From IMG/VR virus record IMGVR_UViG_3300042459_000265, positions 1 through 22,073 of that record: a DNA stretch of 22,073 nucleotides. One strand, written 5' to 3'. Position numbers and translations under genes: made by a program. Below, piece after piece: positions 16,972 through 22,073 of the stretch. Within the stretch, counting starts at the first letter, position 1. Every line of letters begins with the position of its first letter. A model generated the notes under the pieces. That model searched no databases. It worked only from the letters and a program-made list of their open reading frames with translations, and was not told where the DNA came from. The DNA is from a virus.

Positions 16972-17958
16972 TTATGCCCAAACGTCATCCCATGTGCCAG
17001 ACAAGGCACCTTTGGCATAGTCTGTGCTCCGATTCTCAAAGAAGTTGGTATGTGTAGGAGCATTGATCATTTCTTCCACCCATGGTAATGGATTCCTCTT
17101 GACCTTAAAGATACCTTTCATACCCAAACCAATCAGTCTACGGTCAGCAATGTAACGGATGTATTTCTTCAATTCATCCTTGGTCAGACCTTCTCCCTCT
17201 GCGATACCGAAAGCCAAATCAATGAATCTATCTTCCAATTCTACCATTTTCTCAGCGATGGTGTAGATGGAGCCTTTGAGTTCATCGTTCCAGATTTCTG
17301 GATTCTCACCGATGTATGTCTTGAACAATTTCATCATGTTCTCGGCATGCATCGTTTCATCAACGATAGACCAGGTAACGATTTGACCCATGCCTTTCAT
17401 CTTACCATGGCGTGGGAAGTTCAACAACATAATGAATGAGCTAAACAATTGCATACCTTCAGTGAATGCACTGAACACCGCAATGTGCCTTGCTGTGTTT
17501 TCTTTAGTGCCATTCTTGTTTGAGATATCTAGCACATAGTCATGCTTGTCCTTCATCTCCTGATACGATAGAAATTCATTGTAGGTTGTTTCAGGCAGAC
17601 CAAGAGTTTCAATCAAGTGACTATATGCAGCCACATGCAATGCTTCCCGTGCTGCGAAGCCCAACAACATCATACGAACTTCTGGCTGTGGGAAGTATGG
17701 AAGATAGTTCTTCACATAACCACCAGCAACGTCAATGTCACCTTGTGTGAAGAATCTAAAGATGTTTGTCAGAAACTTCTTTTCATCATCAGTAAGTCTT
17801 TTCTTCCAGTCCTTGACGTCCTCCATCATCGGACATTCTGTATGCAACCAGTGACTCTGTTCGTGTTTCAACCATGCATCGTAGGCCCAAGGATAAGAAA
17901 ATGGTTTGAACGAACTACGTTCATCAGTCAGTTTTGATTCTACATTTTTCTTTGTCAT
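16972..17958 (-). CDS. nrdB: Ribonucleotide reductase class I small subunit (NrdB)
   Basis: 328 residues from ATG 17958, which overlaps the thioredoxin stop as ATGA; the in-frame TTG at 17970 is less likely. The iron ligands match E. coli R2: Asp74 (TQGDID), Glu105 and His108 (AREALHVAAY), Glu167 (FTEGMQ), Glu201 and His204 (DETMHAEN). The radical tyrosine is Tyr112. It holds the di-iron tyrosyl-radical cofactor and works with NrdA to make deoxynucleotides. The length is a little below E. coli's 376. A C-terminal Trp/aromatic tail (STDYAKGALSGTWDDVWA) is present for docking. Last gene of the metabolic operon, ended by terminator C. Confidence 0.95.
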   Translation of the reverse strand: MTKKNVESKLTDERSSFKPFSYPWAYDAWLKHEQSHWLHTECPMMEDVKDWKKRLTDDEKKFLTNIFRFFTQGDIDVAGGYVKNYLPYFPQPEVRMMLLGFAAREALHVAAYSHLIETLGLPETTYNEFLSYQEMKDKHDYVLDISNKNGTKENTARHIAVFSAFTEGMQLFSSFIMLLNFPRHGKMKGMGQIVTWSIVDETMHAENMMKLFKTYIGENPEIWNDELKGSIYTIAEKMVELEDRFIDLAFGIAEGEGLTKDELKKYIRYIADRRLIGLGMKGIFKVKRNPLPWVEEMINAPTHTNFFENRSTDYAKGALSGTWDDVWA

Positions 17959-18200
17959 TCTTTTATCCAATTTTCTAATTTATCTTTTGTCACCAGGCCG
18001 ACCATTCTACGAACTTCGATGTTTTCATCAAGCATGACCAGTGTAGGAACCGATCTGATTCCATAATCAACAGCCAATTCAGACTGTTCATCAATATCAA
18101 TGACTTCAATCGGTAGGTTGGTGTCAACACCATCTATCAATTTAGCCATAGCTTTGCATGGTTGGCACCATGATGCGGTGAATCTCAATACTTTTCTCAT
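17955..18200 (-). CDS. Thioredoxin/glutaredoxin-like protein
   Basis: 81 residues from ATG 18200, one base after the nuclease stop; the longer open frame from 18251 would lie inside that gene. RKVLRFTASWCQPCKAM has the redox motif Trp11-Cys12-Gln-Pro-Cys15, SVPTLVM holds the cis-proline Pro52, and the end is KDKLENWIKE. It is shorter than E. coli thioredoxin (108), with the first strand and helix missing. Placed just before nrdB, it is probably the electron donor for the reductase. Confidence 0.88.
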   Translation of the reverse strand: MRKVLRFTASWCQPCKAMAKLIDGVDTNLPIEVIDIDEQSELAVDYGIRSVPTLVMLDENIEVRRMVGLVTKDKLENWIKE

Positions 18201-18201
18201 A

Positions 18202-18639
18202 TCAGCACCATGATGTTTTAGCTTCGCCGTAGTACTCACGGGCAAAACCATTTGTTATCAACATTTGACGCAGGCTCTTGCCGTCAAGCAAAATATCACC
18301 CAATACACGCCCACCATATTTGTCCCAACCCATCAATACAACTTGGCGTTTCTGTGCCCCATTGATTTGTGCCTTAGTGAATGCAGTTGCAGCTTGACCA
18401 CGTGCATCTTCACTTGGGCACATTGCGCGATGACCCTTCTCAGGTGTATCAACACCAAATACACGGACACTCAATTCCTTTTTCAGAGGCTCAGGCAACC
18501 AGTTAGCTTGAAACGCCACTGTGTCACCATCAATTACTCTGGTCAATACTGCATCATATGCAACACCAGCTTTTTCTTTTTGTGCAAAACTTGCGATTGC
18601 GGTTAGTGCTATCATAGCACCGATTATTATTTTTTTCAT
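18202..18639 (-). CDS. Secreted thermonuclease-like protein (SNase family)
   Basis: 145 residues from ATG 18639, with AAGGA 6 nt upstream. MKKIIIGAMIALTAIASFAQ is a classical Sec signal peptide (cleavage probably after SFA). The mature part has RVIDGDTVAFQANW, SVRVFGVDTPEKGHR, MCPSEDARGQAATAF, YGGRVLGDILLDG and LITNGFAREYY: the SNase OB-fold with catalytic Arg59, Glu67, Arg111 and calcium-binding Asp39/Asp64. It would cut DNA or RNA in the periplasm or outside the cell. It has a free Cys near each half, ending TSWC, perhaps a disulfide. It lies between nrdA and thioredoxin, an unusual place. Confidence 0.88.
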   Translation of the reverse strand: MKKIIIGAMIALTAIASFAQKEKAGVAYDAVLTRVIDGDTVAFQANWLPEPLKKELSVRVFGVDTPEKGHRAMCPSEDARGQAATAFTKAQINGAQKRQVVLMGWDKYGGRVLGDILLDGKSLRQMLITNGFAREYYGEAKTSWC

Positions 18640-18653
18640 TTTTATTCCTTTTG

Positions 18654-20447
18654 TTATTGGCAAGCTAGGCATTCATCACCACCAATGATTGCACTCAAGT
18701 CCAATTCTTTGATGATTTCACGCTCAATGCGCTTTGATACCTTATCCGCTTTAGCCAACTTCTCACTGCGGCAATAGTACAAAGTCTTCAACCCACGTTT
18801 CCATGCTAGGAAATGGCAAGCATGGATATACTTGATGTGTGCATCTGGACGGAAGAATAGATTCAAACTCTGTGCTTGATCAATGTATGGCTGTCTATCT
18901 GCGGCGTGTTCAATGACCCAACGCTGATCAATCTCCATAGAAGTCTTGAACACTTCACGATCATTTTCATTCATCCATGTTAGGTGTTGCACCGAGCCAT
19001 CGTTGGCAATGATTGACGACCAAACTTCATCAGCCCAGCCATCTGTATGAGTCTCAGCTTCTTTCTGAATGATCTTGTCCAACCAACGATTCTTGTTCAG
19101 TGAAGAACCACTCAGTGTGTCTTGGCGATAAGCATTTGCGCGGTATGGTTCAATGGATGGTGATGTATTGCCCATGATGATGGACGATGATGCATTTGGT
19201 GCAATAGCCCACATGTGGCTGAATCTGCGGCCTGTGCCGACAGCATCAGGTGCCTCACCTCGCTCTTTACCCAACTCAAGATTAGCAACAGCGCCCTTTG
19301 TATGGATGTTCTTGAACATCTGGATGTTGTATGACTTAGCCATCACACCTTCAAATGCAATTCCCTTTTTCTGCAAGAATGCATGGAAGCCCAGTGCACC
19401 GATACCAATGCTTCGCTCACGCATAGCAGAGAATTTAGCCCTTGCGATGGTGTCTGGTGCATTGTCGATGAAGTATTGCAAAACGTTGTCTAACATCTCT
19501 GCGATATCACGAATGAATAGTGGATCATCTTTCCATTCATCATAGTACTCCAGATTCACGGAAGACAGGCAACACACCGCGGTGCGGTCTTTGTTTGTTG
19601 GAAGAATGATTTCAGAACACAGATTGGATTGTGCAATCTTCAAGCCCAAGTCTTTCTGAAACTGTGGCATTGCACGATTGCTTGTGTCAATGAAGTGGAT
19701 GTATGGCTCACCTGTCAACATACGCATTTCAAGGACTTGTTGCCACAACTCTTTAGCTGATACTGTATCACGAATGGTGTTATCATGTGGATCACGGAAG
19801 TGCCAACTATCATCAGCATTTGGATCCAACATAGCCTGCTCAACCAATTGCATGAAGTCATCGGTGATATTGATACCGTGATGCAAGTTCAAGGCCCGCA
19901 TATTTGGATCACCAGTTGGCTTCCTCATATCCAAAAATAGAGGAATATCTGGATGGCTAATATCAAGATAAGCGGCATAAGAACCGCGGCGAGTACGGCC
20001 CTGCCTATAGGCGAGGCTTGATGCATCATAAGTCCTAAGATGAGGCATGATGCCAGTAGACTTGTCATCAGCAGAACGAATAGCGAATCCAATTCCAATA
20101 CCTCCGCCGAGCATACTCAGCCAGTTTACCTCCGAGAGACAATCCACCAAACCTTCTGCACTATCGTGGAGATATGGTAGAAAGCAAGAAATAGGTAGGC
20201 CCCGGCTGCTACGACCAAAAGAAAGGATAGGTGTAGAATAGCTGAGCCAATGCTTAGAAGAATATTCATACAACCTCTGAGCATGTGCTTGATTAGATCC
20301 AAAAGTTTTGCTGACAAACGCGAATCTCTCCTGTGGTGATTGTTCCTCATCTTTCATGTAGCTTTCTTTAAGGCGCTTCCTACCTAAATCATCGAATAGA
20401 TTATCCCGAGAATAATCCACTCTAATATCGTGAACGATACTTTCCAT
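18654..20447 (-). CDS. nrdA: Ribonucleotide reductase class I large subunit (NrdA), short form
   Basis: 597 residues from ATG 20447, with AGGAG 6 nt upstream. Redox and catalytic residues match E. coli NrdA: Cys88 (ISCFLPYL) for Cys225, Asn275/Cys277/Glu279 (SNLCSEI) for 437/439/441, Cys292 for Cys462, and Tyr557-Tyr558 (LKTLYYC) for 730-731. The C-terminus is GGDECLACQ, with a CxxC pair in place of the usual CESGAC. It lacks the N-terminal ATP-cone and adjoining region (E. coli protein is about 761 long), so dATP feedback by that domain should be absent. It reduces ribonucleotides together with NrdB. Confidence 0.95.
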   Translation of the reverse strand: MESIVHDIRVDYSRDNLFDDLGRKRLKESYMKDEEQSPQERFAFVSKTFGSNQAHAQRLYEYSSKHWLSYSTPILSFGRSSRGLPISCFLPYLHDSAEGLVDCLSEVNWLSMLGGGIGIGFAIRSADDKSTGIMPHLRTYDASSLAYRQGRTRRGSYAAYLDISHPDIPLFLDMRKPTGDPNMRALNLHHGINITDDFMQLVEQAMLDPNADDSWHFRDPHDNTIRDTVSAKELWQQVLEMRMLTGEPYIHFIDTSNRAMPQFQKDLGLKIAQSNLCSEIILPTNKDRTAVCCLSSVNLEYYDEWKDDPLFIRDIAEMLDNVLQYFIDNAPDTIARAKFSAMRERSIGIGALGFHAFLQKKGIAFEGVMAKSYNIQMFKNIHTKGAVANLELGKERGEAPDAVGTGRRFSHMWAIAPNASSSIIMGNTSPSIEPYRANAYRQDTLSGSSLNKNRWLDKIIQKEAETHTDGWADEVWSSIIANDGSVQHLTWMNENDREVFKTSMEIDQRWVIEHAADRQPYIDQAQSLNLFFRPDAHIKYIHACHFLAWKRGLKTLYYCRSEKLAKADKVSKRIEREIIKELDLSAIIGGDECLACQ

Positions 20448-20461
20448 CTTGTCTCCTGTTA

Positions 20462-21145
20462 TTATTTTGATACGAACTCTTGCGCCAAAGGAAATACCTC
20501 AGCGATCACTTTGGCAATTTCAATTGCCATTTCCCTGTGTTCTTTTTGCGTTGCTTTTTCAGAGCGGACTTCTATGTAGTGAATGAAGGAACGCAGTGTA
20601 CCATTGATGTACATGCGTGACACGGTATTTCCTTCGGGTAGAATGGCTCTGGCTTGCTCTTTTGCAATACCCTTTTCCATTGCCCAAGCATAGACTTCCT
20701 TTGATTTTTGAATTAAATCTCGCTGTAAATTTTGCCACTGATATGCAATCTGACGATGACTATCATTATTCATATCAAGTTCAATTGAATTTTGACGATT
20801 CTTGGTGTCTTGCAGCCTCGCTTCACGAAACACAAAATCTAGGTCCTTAGTTGGATCAGCATATCGTTGGCTAAACTCCTGAAAAGAGAATGACCTGTGG
20901 CGTAGAATCTGTCGGGCGATATCGCGGGTAGTTTCAACTTCAACACATGCAGACACCATCTCCAGAGGACTCCAGTGCTTATTCTTGACCAAGTAATTGA
21001 TCAGTTTTGTGGATGTTTCTGTGTTTAGTTGGTTTGCAGGATTTGATACTCTTGCACAAAATGCAATTAGTTCTTGCATATCATATAAGCCTTCATTGGC
21101 AATCTCACGGGAGGGTTTACTATAGCTAATCAGTCGCGCTTTCAT
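20462..21145 (-). CDS. thyX: Flavin-dependent thymidylate synthase (ThyX)
   Basis: 227 residues. RHRSFSFQEFSQRY at residues 82-95 is the exact ThyX motif RHR-x2-S-x4-S-x-RY. The N-terminus (SREIANEGLYDMQELIAFCA) and the C-terminal HYIEVRSEKATQKEHREMA region (substrate and FAD contacts) are present. It makes dTMP from dUMP using methylene-tetrahydrofolate, FAD and NADPH and releases tetrahydrofolate, so it does not itself need dihydrofolate reductase. One base separates its ATG from the primase stop, and nrdA follows after 14 nt. Confidence 0.96.
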   Translation of the reverse strand: MKARLISYSKPSREIANEGLYDMQELIAFCARVSNPANQLNTETSTKLINYLVKNKHWSPLEMVSACVEVETTRDIARQILRHRSFSFQEFSQRYADPTKDLDFVFREARLQDTKNRQNSIELDMNNDSHRQIAYQWQNLQRDLIQKSKEVYAWAMEKGIAKEQARAILPEGNTVSRMYINGTLRSFIHYIEVRSEKATQKEHREMAIEIAKVIAEVFPLAQEFVSK

Positions 21146-21146
21146 G

Positions 21147-22073
21147 TTATACTTTCTTCCAATAATTAAAATTAATTTGTGCTTCGATACCTTTGAAGGT
21201 GTTATTACTTATGATATCTTCTATTTCATCAGGTGATATCCCACTCATAACCATTTCATTGATATCTTTGCCGTCTACGGTGTCGGGCCATACAACGATG
21301 TTATGGCCATGTTTGATTGCATCGCCCATGAGATTGACGATTTCTCTATTTCTAGGTTCATTGTCATATATCAGGACTGTCTTTTCAGCATTCAATTGCT
21401 TTGCTGTGATGGTCAAGCTGGAATCTCCAGAGCCAACACAATTGTCCAAGAACAACGAGTCAATCGGTCCTTCGACAATCTTTATGGGTTGAGATATATC
21501 TATGCGGTCTAGGCCATAGATTAACTTGTTCTCACTGGTATTTGTCTTGATAGTGACATAGCGCAACTTATAGTCAGCAGTCACCAACGCACGACCGGAT
21601 ACACCAATCAGTGCGTTATATGAATCATAGAACGGTATGACCAGTCTTGCATCAGCGGTGATCTTATCTTTGCCATGGTCAGGATATACCTCATCACAGA
21701 ACTTTTTGTAGTTTGCAGTGAAGTATAGATTCTTGTAATGCTCTAGTGGAATCTTACGATTCTTCAAATAAGAAACACAGAAGTGTTGGTCAGGTAGCTT
21801 ATCGCATCGTTCGGCATTATCGAAAATCTTTTTCTCTACCTTACCAAATCTGGTCACAGGAACATCAAACAATGTTCGGCGAGTTGATACACCATTGTAT
21901 TCACCAGACTTGTATTTCTCTAGGACATATTCTTTGTGGATGGTACCATCAAGTCGCTTGATAAAATTACCAAGAGACATACTCTCACCACAGTTGTGGC
22001 AAAGGTAAAAAAGACCATTTCCGCGCCGGTAGATATACCCACGCATCTTGGTCTTGTTTTTGTGTGAGTCCCC
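21147..22073 (-). CDS. 61: DNA primase, T4 gp61 type, 5' end outside the window
   Basis: The frame is open to 22073; about 40 N-terminal residues are missing, since GDSHKNKTKMRGYIY aligns with T4 gp61 CGDSKTDQNKARGWYY. LCHNCGESMSLGNF is the second half of the zinc ribbon (first Cys pair outside). The Toprim core has KIVEGPIDSLFL (Glu192 counted from the internal ATG at 22046) and VLIYDNEPRNRE (Asp228), matching T4 LEGPIDSLFI and VLDNEPRH; WPDTVDGKDINEM follows. It makes RNA primers for lagging-strand synthesis with the gp41 helicase. The upstream gene order in T4-like phages suggests that the helicase lies just outside. Confidence 0.92.
   Translation of the reverse strand, partial: GDSHKNKTKMRGYIYRRGNGLFYLCHNCGESMSLGNFIKRLDGTIHKEYVLEKYKSGEYNGVSTRRTLFDVPVTRFGKVEKKIFDNAERCDKLPDQHFCVSYLKNRKIPLEHYKNLYFTANYKKFCDEVYPDHGKDKITADARLVIPFYDSYNALIGVSGRALVTADYKLRYVTIKTNTSENKLIYGLDRIDISQPIKIVEGPIDSLFLDNCVGSGDSSLTITAKQLNAEKTVLIYDNEPRNREIVNLMGDAIKHGHNIVVWPDTVDGKDINEMVMSGISPDEIEDIISNNTFKGIEAQINFNYWKKV

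Noticed and set aside
18201-18251. Longer thioredoxin start at 18251
   Set aside because: The extra 17 residues would be read from inside the nuclease gene; the ATG at 18200 directly follows the nuclease stop and begins the thioredoxin fold.
1-22073. CRISPR array, integrase, transposase or att sites
   Set aside because: The regular repeats are promoter cassettes separated by genes, not spacer-sized gaps; no recombinase gene or terminal inverted repeats were seen.

Overview
The window looks like part of the genome of a lytic, T4-related tailed phage. The evidence is a T4 gp61-type primase, a DexA-type exonuclease, a phage ribonucleotide reductase/ThyX cluster, a glycine-rich tail adhesin, and a T4-type late promoter (TATAAATA) in front of the tail genes. 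Relatives of several small proteins here are, from memory, common in freshwater and betaproteobacterial phages, so such a host is possible, but nothing in the window proves it.

Layout. Positions 1-9783 read rightwards and hold 37 mostly tiny genes, packed with ATGA/GTGA overlaps. From 2913 onward this arm is cut into short operons by near-identical sigma70-type promoter cassettes with a 16-nt spacer containing a palindrome. Eight clearly drive genes; a ninth (9929) points into the opposing arm. Recognisable products are a DfrB/R67-type dihydrofolate reductase homologue (3566-3772), a MUG113/T5orf172-type GIY-YIG protein (8668-9054), a DUF7352-like protein, zinc-ribbon and small membrane proteins, and five members of a small paralogous family (N-terminus ERIKEL, end FGVEE). 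One gene (5210-5721) is frameshifted at a TGGCG repeat. Positions 9784-10000 are the convergent junction and hold a possible three-way-junction RNA.

Positions 22073-10001 read leftwards. First comes the nucleotide-metabolism operon: primase, thyX, nrdA, a secreted staphylococcal-nuclease-like protein, thioredoxin, nrdB. It ends in a terminator that also carries the next promoter. Small genes follow, including a sixth ERIKEL-like member, then a late tail-fibre module (15196-13903), then an early-type accessory operon (13832-10990: SLOG/DUF2493 protein, DexA, two tandem paralogues). Last come two zinc-binding small proteins and a SegE-type GIY-YIG protein. Three intergenic sites on this arm (13839-13877, 15753-15784, 16922-16960) are terminator hairpins whose stem or loop contains the -35 of the next promoter, resembling the PeSL elements described in T4-like phages.

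How it fits together: the left arm looks like a hypervariable early region built from promoter-plus-gene modules. The cassette often supplies the stop codon of the preceding gene, and the ERIKEL family supplies the ribosome-binding site and start codon of the following one, so both act as module joints. The right arm supplies dNTP synthesis and priming and then the host-recognition tip. Functions of most small proteins are unknown.
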